This document shows, in pieces, positions 1 through 8,714 of a DNA stretch of 35,460 nt. The stretch spans positions 1 through 35,460 of the forward strand of contig WQXQ01000009.1 of the NCBI GenBank assembly GCA_009784775.1, given 5' to 3'. The first letter of the stretch is position 1. The number at the start of each line of letters is the position of its first letter. The notes beneath the pieces were generated by a model, which had not been told where the DNA came from, ran no database searches, and was given only the letters and a program-made list of their open reading frames with translations. The translations under genes were made by a program, and so were the position numbers. The stretch is from Treponema sp. (GTDB taxonomy: Bacteria; Spirochaetota; Spirochaetia; Treponematales; Breznakiellaceae).

Positions 1-2
1 AA

Positions 3-887
3 AAGGCAAATATTTTTGCCTTGACCTACATATTAAGCCCTGAGTATACCGTTTACGCGGCAAAAAACGGACGCGATGCCGTTGAAATAGCGCAGGCTTA
101 TATGCCCGATGTTATTCTGCTGGATATTGTTATGCCCGAAATGGACGGATATGCAGTGATTACCGCGCTGAAAAGCTCGGAAAAAACGAAAGAGATCCCG
201 GTCATATTCATCACCGGGCTTTGCAATGCCGAAGCGGAAGAAAAAGGACTGGCGCTGGGCGCTTCGGATTATATAAGCAAACCTTTCAGTTCCGCGATTG
301 TTAAACTAAGAGTTCGGAATCAGATCCAGATACAGGATCAAATCAAAATGATAAAAGACTTTAGTATGACAGATCTGTTGACAGGTTTACCCAACAGGCG
401 CAGTTTTGATTATCGGCTGCAATTGGAATGGGAACATGCGAAAAGATATAAAACAGCGCTCAGTATTGTTATTGTTGATATAGATCGATTCAAGATGTAT
501 AACGACACATACGGACATTTGCAGGGTGATACGGCGCTCCAGTCAGTGGCAAATAATATTGAACAATCGCTTAATCGTTCAATTGATTTTGTCGCCCGTT
601 GGGGCGGCGAAGAATTTTTTATATTGCTGCCAACCACGAATTTATCCGGCGCGTTGAAGACTGCCGAAAATATTCGGCAGAATGTTGAAAATACCCCCAT
701 TCCCTATATCAACGACAAAATTACCAAAGTGACCATAAGCGCGGGTGTAAATACCATTACACCATTACGGGACGATTCTGCCCGGGATTTTATTGACAGA
801 GCCGATCAGGCAGTGTATACCGCAAAAAAAACAGGCCGAAACAGGGTCTGCGCATATGACGGTATAATCAATGGTGACGTTCCATGA
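3..887 (+). CDS. Response regulator diguanylate cyclase (REC-GGDEF), 5' truncated
   Basis: This protein makes cyclic di-GMP from two GTP under control of an N-terminal receiver domain. The reading frame is open through the left window edge, and a TTG at 21 is not a credible start because the residues before it (KANIFA) continue a receiver fold. About 10-25 N-terminal residues, with the acidic pocket, lie outside. The phospho-acceptor Asp is in the motif LLDIVMPEMDG, and the conserved Lys is in SKPF. A linker leads to a complete GGDEF domain that opens with TDLLTGLPNRR and has the active-site motif GGEEF. An RSID motif sits five residues before GGEEF, as expected for an intact product-inhibition (I) site. 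The last four bases (ATGA, 884-887) overlap the next gene, a hybrid kinase, so the two are probably co-translated partners. The REC-GGDEF order is the same as in WspR and PleD-like enzymes. Confidence 0.93.
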   Translation, partial: KANIFALTYILSPEYTVYAAKNGRDAVEIAQAYMPDVILLDIVMPEMDGYAVITALKSSEKTKEIPVIFITGLCNAEAEEKGLALGASDYISKPFSSAIVKLRVRNQIQIQDQIKMIKDFSMTDLLTGLPNRRSFDYRLQLEWEHAKRYKTALSIVIVDIDRFKMYNDTYGHLQGDTALQSVANNIEQSLNRSIDFVARWGGEEFFILLPTTNLSGALKTAENIRQNVENTPIPYINDKITKVTISAGVNTITPLRDDSARDFIDRADQAVYTAKKTGRNRVCAYDGIINGDVP

Positions 888-3493
888 GTTATTGGGTTAT
901 TGCCGCGATTATACTTGGTATTGTGGTGTTAGTAGCCTTTATATTCGCTTATGGCAGATATATACAATCCCGTCAGAAGTTATTCAAAAAAACGGCATTG
1001 TTTAACAACATGGAAAAACTGCTGCAATCCATGGATACCCTGATTGTCATAACGGAGATTGAGACCGATAATATCATTTTTGTGAATGAAAAAATGAAAA
1101 TGGATTTTGGTTTTACGGACGACGTTATCGGAGAAAAATGCTGGAAGGCCTTTGTCAAAGACGGTACAGAACGGTGCAAACACTGTCCTAAATATGATCC
1201 TGATTTTATCTCCGGCAAACCTGTTGTCTGGGAAAATCACAGTCCGATAACAAACCGGTATTACCGAATCATCAGCAGGTTTATTGACTGGCCGGACGGA
1301 ACAACCGTTTTTCTTGAACAATGCGATGACATAACCGAGCTGAAAGAATCAGCCGCCAATATGCTTGAGACGGATGAGTATACCCATCTTTTGTTTGACG
1401 CAATGCCGATGAGCTGCACGTTATGGGATAAAAATTTAAAAATCATAAATTGCAACAAGGCAGCGTTGAATCTGTTCGGGGTAAAAGACAAGGAAGAATT
1501 TAACGAACGATTTGCGGATTTATCGCCGGAGTTCCAGCCGAATGGGGAAAACAGCATTGAACTGGCTTTCACGACGATCAGGGAAACATTTGAACATAAA
1601 TATTTTTGCGTGGAGTGGATGCACCAGCTTCTTAACGGAGAGCCTTTACCCTGCGAAGTTACGCTTGTCCGTCTGAAACACAAGGGCGAATACCTTGTTG
1701 CCGGTTATACCAGAGACCTTAGAAAGCATAAAGCGTATCTTGATGAAATAAACAAGGCGCATGAGAATTTGCGTCTTGCGCGGGATGCCGCAGAAGCCGC
1801 CAATCAGGCCAAGTCTATCTTTATGGCCAATATGAGTCATGAGATCAGGACTCCCATGAACAGCATCATAGGATTTTCGGAGCTTGCGCAGGATGACGAT
1901 ATTTCTCCCAAAACCAAAAAATACCTTAGTAATATATCCGAAAGCGCGGAATGGCTGCTCCAGATTATAAACGATATTCTGGATATTTCCAAAATTGAAG
2001 CCGGTAAAATGGAATTGGAGCGTATTCCTTTTGATCTGCATGACATCTTTGCGCATTGTCAACTGGAAATTATGCCAAAAACAATGGAAAAAGGCATAAT
2101 TCTGTATTGTTATGCCGAACCGTCCATCGGGAAAAAAATGCTGGGCGATCCGCTCAGACTGCGTCAGACGCTTCTTAATCTTCTTTCCAACGCCGTAAAA
2201 TTTACCAACATTGGCGCCGTTAAACTGCTGGCATCGGTTAAAAAAACCGACAGCGGCAGTGTGACCATACATTTTGAAGTAAAAGACAGCGGCATTGGCA
2301 TGAGTCCCGATCAAATTGAAAAAATATTTGAGCCGTTTATACAGGCGGATGACAGTATTACGCGCAGATATGGCGGTACAGGGCTGGGGCTTACCATAAC
2401 CAGAAATATTATTAGTATGATGGGCGGTACGCTTCAGGTGGAAAGCGCATTTGGAGTTGGCAGCAAGTTTAGTTTTGAGCTGACCTTTGATATCATTGAT
2501 GATGATTCTGATATACCGTCTCCCAAAACCTCGTTTAAGGATATGGAACAACCTCGTTTTAAGGGCGAGGTGCTTGTTTGCGATGATAACAGTATGAATC
2601 AACAGGTAATTTGTGAACATCTTGAAAAAGTGGGTTTACAAACGGTCATAGCGGAGAATGGCAAAGTAGGCGTTGACATTGTTGCAGGGCGTATGCAAAA
2701 CGGCGAAAAACCGTTTGATTTGATTTTCATGGATATCCATATGCCGGTGATGGATGGGTTGGAGGCTGCGTCCAAAATTACCGAACTGGGATTGAAAACG
2801 CCCATTGTGGCAGTAACCGCAAATATAATGGCAAACGACCTGGAGCTTTATAGGGTAAGCGGAATAGCCGACTTTATTGGCAAACCGTTTACATCGCAGG
2901 AACTATGGAAATGCCTTGTTACGTATTTTTCGCCAGTGTCTTTTTCCATCATTGATACACACCGTCAGGCTATAGATAACGAAAACCTGCAAAAGCATCT
3001 GAAAGCGCATTTTGTCAAAAATAATCAGACTACCTATAGTCACATTACAAAGGCTATTGCCGCCGGTGATATCAGACTGGCGCACCGGTTGGCCCATACG
3101 CTAAAGACCAATGCGGGGCAAATTGATGAAAAACGGCTGCAGAAAGCCGCCGCCACCGTTGAGGGTATGCTTTCGACCGGGAAAAACCTGCTGACAGAAG
3201 CGCAAAGCAGAATCCTTGAAACCGAGCTGCAATCGGTTCTTGAGAAATTGGCAGTGTTTTCCAAAGCTAACGCGCCAGACAGCCCCAAAACCCTTGATGA
3301 CGAAAAGGCGCGCGAGCTGCTTGTACAATTGGAGCATATGCTTATAAACAGAAATCCTGAGTGCATCCATTTACTCGACGATATCCGCGCAATACCAAAA
3401 GCGGAAGAACTTGCGTGTTTAATAGAAGACTATGAATTTAAACAGGCAATTATCACGCTTTCCGGCCTTAAAGCAAGATTTGGCGTCCATTAG
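884..3493 (+). CDS. Membrane-anchored hybrid sensor histidine kinase (PAS-PAS-HisKA-HATPase-REC-HPt)
   Basis: An 869-residue phosphorelay kinase. One transmembrane helix lies at about residues 4-24. PAS-like domain 1 (about 40-155) contains a CKHC Cys pair that could bind a metal or sense redox state. PAS-like domain 2 spans about 160-280. The dimerisation/phosphotransfer domain has MSHEIRTPMN with His319. The ATPase domain shows the N box (LLNLLSNAVKFT), G1 (DSGIGM) and G2 (GGTGLGL). A receiver domain follows with Asp617 in MDIHMPVMDG, then a C-terminal HPt domain with His738 in AHTLKTNAG. This gives a full His-Asp-His relay, and the HPt could hand phosphate to the receiver of the overlapping cyclase upstream. 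The start overlaps the stop of that gene by ATGA. No large periplasmic sensor domain is present, so the signal is probably cytoplasmic or membrane-proximal. Confidence 0.93.
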   Translation: MSYWVIAAIILGIVVLVAFIFAYGRYIQSRQKLFKKTALFNNMEKLLQSMDTLIVITEIETDNIIFVNEKMKMDFGFTDDVIGEKCWKAFVKDGTERCKHCPKYDPDFISGKPVVWENHSPITNRYYRIISRFIDWPDGTTVFLEQCDDITELKESAANMLETDEYTHLLFDAMPMSCTLWDKNLKIINCNKAALNLFGVKDKEEFNERFADLSPEFQPNGENSIELAFTTIRETFEHKYFCVEWMHQLLNGEPLPCEVTLVRLKHKGEYLVAGYTRDLRKHKAYLDEINKAHENLRLARDAAEAANQAKSIFMANMSHEIRTPMNSIIGFSELAQDDDISPKTKKYLSNISESAEWLLQIINDILDISKIEAGKMELERIPFDLHDIFAHCQLEIMPKTMEKGIILYCYAEPSIGKKMLGDPLRLRQTLLNLLSNAVKFTNIGAVKLLASVKKTDSGSVTIHFEVKDSGIGMSPDQIEKIFEPFIQADDSITRRYGGTGLGLTITRNIISMMGGTLQVESAFGVGSKFSFELTFDIIDDDSDIPSPKTSFKDMEQPRFKGEVLVCDDNSMNQQVICEHLEKVGLQTVIAENGKVGVDIVAGRMQNGEKPFDLIFMDIHMPVMDGLEAASKITELGLKTPIVAVTANIMANDLELYRVSGIADFIGKPFTSQELWKCLVTYFSPVSFSIIDTHRQAIDNENLQKHLKAHFVKNNQTTYSHITKAIAAGDIRLAHRLAHTLKTNAGQIDEKRLQKAAATVEGMLSTGKNLLTEAQSRILETELQSVLEKLAVFSKANAPDSPKTLDDEKARELLVQLEHMLINRNPECIHLLDDIRAIPKAEELACLIEDYEFKQAIITLSGLKARFGVH

Positions 3494-3508
3494 GGTAAAC
3501 CGCATAGC

Positions 3509-3537
3509 TTGACGGTATTCACTGTCTATTGTATAAT
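3509..3537 (+). promoter_or_regulatory. Sigma-70-type promoter for the TIGR03546/TIGR03545 pair
   Basis: A -35 box TTGACG (3509-3514) and a perfect -10 box TATAAT (3532-3537) are 17 bp apart. Transcription would start near 3544, leaving a leader of about 20 nt that carries the AGGAGG at 3548-3553. It lies in the 70-bp gap after the hybrid kinase, so the following two genes are a separate transcription unit. Confidence 0.75.
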
Positions 3538-3563
3538 TACCGCACACAGGAGGTACTCCTTTA

Positions 3564-4082
3564 ATGATTAAAGTTGTTGCAAAACTTGTTGTCGCACTGA
3601 ATGGCAATATCAAAAAGACCCAGATTGCGGCAGGCATAGCCTGGGGGCTATTGCTCGGCTTGATTCCGGTAGGCAATTTTTTCTGGATTGTTCTTTTACT
3701 GGTTTCATTCTTTTTTAACCATCATCATGGGCTCATGATCGGGTTCATGCTTTTGTTCAAGCTGCTTTCGCCGCTGTTTGCGCCTGCGTTGGACTTGCTG
3801 GGCTGGGAAATTCTGCATATTGAAGCGTTGCAGCCCCTGTTTACCAGTATGTACAATATGCCCTTTGTGCCGTTTACCAAGTTCAATAATACGCTGGTTA
3901 CCGGCGGCCTGATTGCGGGTATTGTGTTGTTTGTTCCCACTTATTTTGTGCTTTTACCGATTATCAATGTGTATCGGAATACACTGGCGCCAAAAATTCG
4001 GAACCTGAAAATTGTCAAGACTATTACCAAATTTCCGCTTTTCTCGGTAATAGACAAGGCAATAACCAGCATGGGCGAGTAG
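3564..4082 (+). CDS. TIGR03546 family membrane protein
   Basis: A 172-residue integral membrane protein of unknown function. It has a basic N-terminal segment, then hydrophobic stretches at about residues 20-60 (two helices around FFWIVLLLVSFFF and a following segment), about 60-80, and about 110-140. Size and composition resemble DUF2062-like proteins, and its partner downstream matches TIGR03545. These two families are recorded as a two-gene pair found only in bacteria with an outer membrane. The start ATG at 3564 is preceded by a perfect AGGAGG at 3548-3553. The stop lies 12 bp before the next start. A role in the cell envelope is inferred from topology and pairing; no activity can be read from the sequence. 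Confidence 0.82.
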   Translation: MIKVVAKLVVALNGNIKKTQIAAGIAWGLLLGLIPVGNFFWIVLLLVSFFFNHHHGLMIGFMLLFKLLSPLFAPALDLLGWEILHIEALQPLFTSMYNMPFVPFTKFNNTLVTGGLIAGIVLFVPTYFVLLPIINVYRNTLAPKIRNLKIVKTITKFPLFSVIDKAITSMGE

Positions 4083-4094
4083 GAGGAGGACAGC

Positions 4095-6380
4095 ATGAAC
4101 GATCAACAGCCAAAAATTGAAAAACCGGCAAAGGTGCCGGGAAAATTCAGAAAGCCCATTAAGGAAAAAGTTTTTCAAAAGCGGTATCTGAAATTACTTG
4201 AGCAGCGTGATGACAGGGAATGGTTTGAATCACAATTTGAACTGCAGGAAGGTAAATATTGTATACGCGCAGGGGTAGATAAAAACGGCGCAAAACGGCT
4301 TAAGAAATTGTATGGTGTCATACAAAAGAACCGCAAAGGTTCGATTCGAATGGCTCCGCTTGTCCTGACCGGTATTGTTATCGGCGGCATTGTTCTTTTC
4401 TTTGCGGTGTTTGCCAATCCCCTGCTGACCTTTGCCCTGGAAAAGGGTCTTGAAGCAGCCTTTGAAGCAAAGGCGGATGTAAACCGCTTGCGCCTGAGCG
4501 CCATTAAATTTGAGATAGCCATTGAAAGTATTACGGTGGCAAACCGCGACAAACCCATGACGAATTTGTTTGAGATGGGAAAAACCCGCATCAAACTGAA
4601 ACCGGAAGCGGTGTTGATGGGGAAAGTCTACATAGAAGAAATCCGGGCGGATTCTTTGCGCTTTGGCACACCCAGAACCGTTTCGGGAGCCATACCGCGG
4701 CGTCCTCCCAAACCGCCAAAGGAAAAACCGCCCAAGAGCGATTCGCCGCCCTTTATTGACTTGCAGAATTTTGACGCAATGGCCCTGTTGAATCAGGAAT
4801 TTGAAAAACTCAATACGCCCAAGCTGTACGATAACGCCATTAATGCGTATAACGAAACTGCGGAAAAATGGAAGGGACAGGTTGATTCGGCGATGGGAAA
4901 AGCTGATGAACTTAAAGCTACGGCGCAGCCCCTTTTGGGTTTCAATGTTAATAGTATTAATGTTAATGTCCGCGATCCCGCTTCCATTCAGGCAACGGTT
5001 AGTGAAATTCAAACAATGGTTAATGATGTGAACGCAATGGTAAGCACCGTACAGACTGCCGCCGATGAAGCGGCCGGTATGGTAAAAGGCATTGAAGCTG
5101 ATATTAATATGGCGCGGAGTCTGGAACAGAATGCCCGGAATGCCATTACCGGTGATGTTAATTACCTGAAATCCCTTATCGATCTTGACGGCGGCGCGGC
5201 ATTTGCAATCCTTGAACCGATCATTCGGGATATGCTTTCCGATACCGCTGAAATGTACCTTGATTACGGTCTTATGGCCCTTGAGGTTTTTGAAAAACTC
5301 AGGGCAGAAGCGGCCGCCAAGCCAAAGACGGAAAAACCGGTAAAAGAACCTAAAGTGGTATTTAAGGGCAGGGATGTTGTTTTCCCGACAAAGGCATATC
5401 CTGCATTCTATCTTGGCAGGTTGGAATCTGATTTTACCATCCAGGACTGGAACTGGGATTTTAATCTGGAGAACATAAGCTCCAATCCGGATTATGTAAA
5501 TCATAGACCGTTGGTCAGCAATACGAACAAGCAGCCTGTTAATCCCAATAATCCTATTCTGTTTACGCTTGGCGTTACCGAAGAAACCGGTCTGCAACGG
5601 CAGATTGCCTTTAACGGAAATGCCGATTTCAAAACAGCCGCTGCTGACCGGTTTAACGCGAGAGTGGATGGCAGTGGATTCCCGCTCAGTTTGGGCGATG
5701 CCCTTTCATCAATAGGGATCGGCGGTCTGTATGGCGAAACAGCGTTTGATGTGAACTTTATCGGGAAAACCGATGGCGGTATTTCTGGCGGCGGCAGTAT
5801 GAAAATACTGGAGGCAACATTAGCCAATCCGCAGGGAACCGTCGCCGAAGCGCTTGATATCGCGGTTCGGGAAGCGGGAAATGTCAATCTGGGTGTACAA
5901 TACACCCACCATCCTGACGCAAGAGATGAGTTTAAAATAACCAGTAATATTGCCGAGTTAATGGCTCAGGCGCTTAAACGCCTTGCCGGAGTCTATGCGG
6001 AAAAGGCAATGGACGAGATCGAACGGGCGCTGCGGGAGCGGATAAGCCAGTACATTGATGGCAAGTTTGTTGCTCAGGAAGATTTGGACAACTTGCTGAA
6101 ACTGGCGCGGGGTGATTTGGCTGCTCTGGATGATCTAAAGGGTACTCTCAACAACAAGCGATCCGAACTGGAAGGAAAGGCGAGGGGAGTTACCGATCAG
6201 GCAAAAGCAATTGCGGAACAGGCGGCACAGCAAGCGAAGGATGAATTAGCGCGGCAAGGCCAACAGGCGGCTCAAGACCTCATGCAGGGACAAACGCCCT
6301 CACTGCAGGCTCCTACTCCCAATATACCTACACCAAGCGCACCACCCACACCAAGTGTACCAAGAATACCAGGCCGCTAA
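4095..6380 (+). CDS. TIGR03545 family envelope protein with one membrane anchor
   Basis: A 761-residue protein with a lysine-rich cytoplasmic N-terminus, one transmembrane helix at about residues 87-110, and a long periplasmic part. After the helix the sequence has an AsmA-like look (short alternating strands around residues 120-200), then a proline/lysine-rich hinge at about 200-216. An alpha-helical, probably coiled-coil region runs over about 230-400 with many Ala, Met, Glu and Gln. A beta-rich region follows at about 420-630, then another Ala/Gln/Glu-rich helix at about 640-735 and a Pro/Thr/Ser tail. The ATG at 4095 follows AGGAGGAGGA. It is translated with the TIGR03546 gene. Resemblance to AsmA-like inter-membrane proteins suggests envelope maintenance, which is an inference. 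The family is uncharacterised. Confidence 0.82.
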   Translation: MNDQQPKIEKPAKVPGKFRKPIKEKVFQKRYLKLLEQRDDREWFESQFELQEGKYCIRAGVDKNGAKRLKKLYGVIQKNRKGSIRMAPLVLTGIVIGGIVLFFAVFANPLLTFALEKGLEAAFEAKADVNRLRLSAIKFEIAIESITVANRDKPMTNLFEMGKTRIKLKPEAVLMGKVYIEEIRADSLRFGTPRTVSGAIPRRPPKPPKEKPPKSDSPPFIDLQNFDAMALLNQEFEKLNTPKLYDNAINAYNETAEKWKGQVDSAMGKADELKATAQPLLGFNVNSINVNVRDPASIQATVSEIQTMVNDVNAMVSTVQTAADEAAGMVKGIEADINMARSLEQNARNAITGDVNYLKSLIDLDGGAAFAILEPIIRDMLSDTAEMYLDYGLMALEVFEKLRAEAAAKPKTEKPVKEPKVVFKGRDVVFPTKAYPAFYLGRLESDFTIQDWNWDFNLENISSNPDYVNHRPLVSNTNKQPVNPNNPILFTLGVTEETGLQRQIAFNGNADFKTAAADRFNARVDGSGFPLSLGDALSSIGIGGLYGETAFDVNFIGKTDGGISGGGSMKILEATLANPQGTVAEALDIAVREAGNVNLGVQYTHHPDARDEFKITSNIAELMAQALKRLAGVYAEKAMDEIERALRERISQYIDGKFVAQEDLDNLLKLARGDLAALDDLKGTLNNKRSELEGKARGVTDQAKAIAEQAAQQAKDELARQGQQAAQDLMQGQTPSLQAPTPNIPTPSAPPTPSVPRIPGR

Positions 6381-6396
6381 CAAAAAGGGCCAAAGC

Positions 6397-6436
6397 AAAA
6401 AAAAGGGCAGCGTTTTTATCCGCTGCCCTTTTTTTA
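6397..6436. terminator. Bidirectional rho-independent terminator
   Basis: A run of A (6397-6404) leads into GGGCAGCG (6405-6412), an 8-nt loop, CGCTGCCC (6421-6428) and a run of T (6429-6435). The 8-bp stem is perfect and has U-tracts for both strands. It lies between the convergent TIGR03545 gene and the GH3 gene and can serve both. Confidence 0.92.
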
Positions 6437-6461
6437 TCTTTGTGAAAATTCTCCAGAAACC

Positions 6462-8225
6462 CTAAAGCCCAAAGCCGAATGGATACAAAACGTCACCGTT
6501 TATGGTTTTGCGCCAGGTATACGGTGTCCGGCCAATAAAATCACGCTTGCCGAATAATACATCCGCAATGCCGCCGCCTTCGGTGCCGGGGAGCCATGCG
6601 GCAATAAAAGCATCCCATTTTTCATATTCATCGCCAATAGTCATGGGCCGGCCTGATACCATAATAACAATTACCGGGCAGCCATAAGAGTAGGCGTGCT
6701 GCAGCATTTTCATGTCTACGTCACGAATATTAATATTGTCGGAACGGTCACCATCTGTTTCTGCATAAGGGTCTTCTCCAATCACGGCGATGATCGCATC
6801 AAAGGTTCCTTCTGCCTTTCCGCCTGAGGCATAGGTAACATTCGCCTTGCCTTTGGTCGCTGCCTGTATGCCTTCCAGAATGGTAGTGCCTTTGGTGATG
6901 GGGCCGTGGCTGCCTTGCCAGGTGATAGTCCAGCCGCCGCATTGCATACCTATATTGTGAGCGCCTTGTCCGGTTACCAGAATACGCTTATATGACGGCA
7001 ATTTTGAGATAACATCGTTTTCATTCCGCAGCAATGTCAGCGAGTCCGCAGCCATTTCGCGCGCCGCATTTCGATTTGCTTTTGAACCAACGGCACCCGC
7101 TTTTTTGGTCAGCTGTGTATCAAACAGGCCGATACTTTGCTTGAACCGGAGTATGCGCAGCACCGCATCGTCAATGCGTTCCATCGAAACGATTCCTTCT
7201 TCAACCAGTTCCTGTAAATACTGCACATACTGCAGCCAGTTTTCGCGCTTTCCGGTGGCCATGACCATGTCAACGCCGGCATTAATTGCCTGCCCAATTT
7301 GTTCCTTATAACTGCCGCCGGATAATTGCTGAATTGCGTCCCAGTCGGAAATAATAAATCCTTCAAAACCCATTTCGTCTTTAAGCAGATCAGTCAGCAG
7401 TTCTTTGTGCTCGTGCATTTTAATCCCGTTGACACTGGAGAATGAAGGCATGAGCGACATTGCCCCTGCGTCAATGGCTGCCCGGTACGGCGGCAGAATA
7501 CGCTCAATGCCGTCCCTGTCCAGTACCGCGTCGCCCTTGTTAAGACCGTCTGTTGTCTGTCCCTCGCCCAGAAAATGTTTCATACACGCGCCAACTCCGC
7601 CGTCTTGCAAACCTTTGACGGCGCTTACGCCCATCGCGGTAACAATAGCAATGTCCTCGCTGAAACATTCATACGTCCGGCCCCAGCGCACATCTTCCGC
7701 ATTGCCCAATACCGGCGCAAATGTCCAGCGTATACCGGTTGCCAGCATTTCCTGCGCAGTAAGACGACCCGCCGTGTACGCCGCTTCCGTACCTCGCTCC
7801 ATATTACCCGCCGCTATTGCGCCCAACCCCACATTATGCGGGAAAATAGTCGCGTCTAACACATTGGAATTTCCATGTACGGCGTCAATCCCATACAGTA
7901 ACGGAATGCCCAAACGTGTTTGCAGGGATTCTTTCATAAACCCGTTAGTCATGGCAACCCAGCCCTTTGGCGTATTTACTTCCGGGGTTGAACCGCCGCC
8001 GCTTAAAATCGAACCCAATGCGTATTGTTCGATCTCGGTCTTGAATACGTCCTTTCGTTCAGCCTGTGTCATCTGGCCAACTTTTTCGGCCAGAGTCATT
8101 GATGCTACCAGCTCTTCCAGCGTATTCCAGTCGTAGGTTTTTTTTGCCGAAGCGCCGCTGGTACATGTTGTGTGCGTGAACAACAGCAGACTTATCAAGA
8201 CCAATGCTGCAAAATGTTTCCTCAT
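6462..8225 (-). CDS. Exported glycoside hydrolase family 3 beta-glucosidase
   Basis: An exo-acting beta-glucosidase/glucan beta-glucosidase of about 587 residues that would release glucose from beta-glucans outside the cytoplasm. A basic N-terminus (MRKH) and a hydrophobic core form a signal peptide. A Cys after THTT could be a relaxed spirochaetal lipobox, but this is uncertain. The TIM-barrel domain shows MKHFLGEG and the nucleophile Asp294 in ISDWDA. The C-terminal sandwich carries the likely acid/base Glu484 in VIGEDPYAETDGD, the arrangement of the barley ExoI-like subgroup. The length fits two-domain GH3 enzymes without the FnIII domain. An ATG four codons upstream (8237) is rejected because the Shine-Dalgarno GGAGG overlaps it; from GGAGG the ATG at 8225 is 5 nt away. 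It stands alone, divergent from a small ORF. Confidence 0.92.
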   Translation of the reverse strand: MRKHFAALVLISLLLFTHTTCTSGASAKKTYDWNTLEELVASMTLAEKVGQMTQAERKDVFKTEIEQYALGSILSGGGSTPEVNTPKGWVAMTNGFMKESLQTRLGIPLLYGIDAVHGNSNVLDATIFPHNVGLGAIAAGNMERGTEAAYTAGRLTAQEMLATGIRWTFAPVLGNAEDVRWGRTYECFSEDIAIVTAMGVSAVKGLQDGGVGACMKHFLGEGQTTDGLNKGDAVLDRDGIERILPPYRAAIDAGAMSLMPSFSSVNGIKMHEHKELLTDLLKDEMGFEGFIISDWDAIQQLSGGSYKEQIGQAINAGVDMVMATGKRENWLQYVQYLQELVEEGIVSMERIDDAVLRILRFKQSIGLFDTQLTKKAGAVGSKANRNAAREMAADSLTLLRNENDVISKLPSYKRILVTGQGAHNIGMQCGGWTITWQGSHGPITKGTTILEGIQAATKGKANVTYASGGKAEGTFDAIIAVIGEDPYAETDGDRSDNINIRDVDMKMLQHAYSYGCPVIVIMVSGRPMTIGDEYEKWDAFIAAWLPGTEGGGIADVLFGKRDFIGRTPYTWRKTINGDVLYPFGFGL

Positions 8226-8252
8226 ATATTCCTCCATAAAATAATAGAAAAT

Positions 8253-8258
8253 ATTATA
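8253..8258 (-). promoter_or_regulatory. Minus-strand -10 box for the GH3 gene
   Basis: A perfect TATAAT reads on the minus strand at 8258-8253, about 28 bp upstream of the GH3 start. No good -35 match was found at 16-18 bp. The region is shared with the divergent plus-strand promoter at 8272-8300. Confidence 0.5.
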
Positions 8259-8271
8259 CTATAATATGCCG

Positions 8272-8300
8272 TTGATTCATAGCCATTGTTTTGGTATGAT
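8272..8300 (+). promoter_or_regulatory. Extended -10 promoter, divergent from GH3
   Basis: A TTGATT -35 (8272-8277), 17-bp spacer and extended -10 TGGTATGAT (TATGAT at 8295-8300). Bases 8282-8297 are identical to 14731-14746, which forms the promoter of mnmA, so the block looks like a real promoter module. It overlaps the 5' end of the small ORF below, so either that ORF starts downstream or the block is not its promoter. Confidence 0.5.
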
Positions 8301-8657
8301 GAAGTGAATGATGAGCTTTTTGGAGTTACCGCTACTTATGCTGATCAGCTTCCATTTAACTCAAATGGAAAGAAAACTGAAAGGACTCTTCACCGGAATT
8401 GGTGGAGGAAGCAGCAGGAAAGGGCCAAGGCAAAAAAACAAGGTGTCGGCATATTTGCAAAAGACTATACCAATGTACCAAGAGGAAGAATATTTCAAAG
8501 CCAGGACGGAACATTTGAATTGATGTGCGGCAGTTGGATTAACGAACATATAGTCGAACTTGTCAAAGACGAATTCAATCTTCAGAATGTTCCGCTGGAA
8601 GTGAGGGTAGACACCCATTGGGAACTTGGCCACGGTTGGAGTGAGGAATTTGTTTGA
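8286..8657 (+). CDS. Small hypothetical protein, uncertain start
   Basis: I do not recognise this protein of up to 123 residues. It is soluble, with a basic Arg/Lys/Gln-rich central segment (RTLHRNWWRKQQERAKAKKQ), a following SWINEH motif and an acidic aromatic C-terminus (THWELGHGWSEEF). Composition is protein-like and the frame is open from a stop at 8280, but the only in-frame starts are TTG at 8286, inside the putative promoter, and GTG at 8304. Neither has a Shine-Dalgarno sequence. An ATG at 8308 is in another frame and gives a 71-residue product with no protein character. It may be a real gene with a leaderless GTG start or a 5'-truncated remnant. No domain could be assigned. Confidence 0.5.
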   Translation: MFWYDEVNDELFGVTATYADQLPFNSNGKKTERTLHRNWWRKQQERAKAKKQGVGIFAKDYTNVPRGRIFQSQDGTFELMCGSWINEHIVELVKDEFNLQNVPLEVRVDTHWELGHGWSEEFV

Positions 8658-8661
8658 GGGC

Positions 8662-8690
8662 TTGTCTAACAGGCAAAAATGGGGTATTCT
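8662..8690 (+). promoter_or_regulatory. Candidate promoter for the phase-variable surface locus
   Basis: TTGTCT (8662-8667) and TATTCT (8685-8690) are 17 bp apart, each four of six consensus bases. Transcription would start near 8697, just ahead of AAGGAG (8704-8709) and a GTG at 8715. The element therefore lies upstream of the poly-C tract, which would be transcribed and translated. Confidence 0.45.
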
Positions 8691-8714
8691 ACCAAGCAGG
8701 ATGAAGGAGTTTTT

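Noticed and set aside
1646-2620. 324-codon minus-strand ORF
   Set aside because: Antisense shadow of the hybrid histidine kinase.
4230-5597. 455-codon minus-strand ORF
   Set aside because: It is antisense to the TIGR03545 gene, rich in Cys, Arg and Ile as expected for a shadow frame, and has no start signals.
7405-8136. 243-codon plus-strand ORF
   Set aside because: Antisense shadow of the GH3 gene; Ser/Pro/Ala-rich composition is typical of such frames.
8308-8523. 71-codon ORF starting at ATG 8308
   Set aside because: It is a different frame of the small ORF 8286-8657, with low-complexity composition and no ribosome-binding site, although its ATG is well placed after the -10 box.
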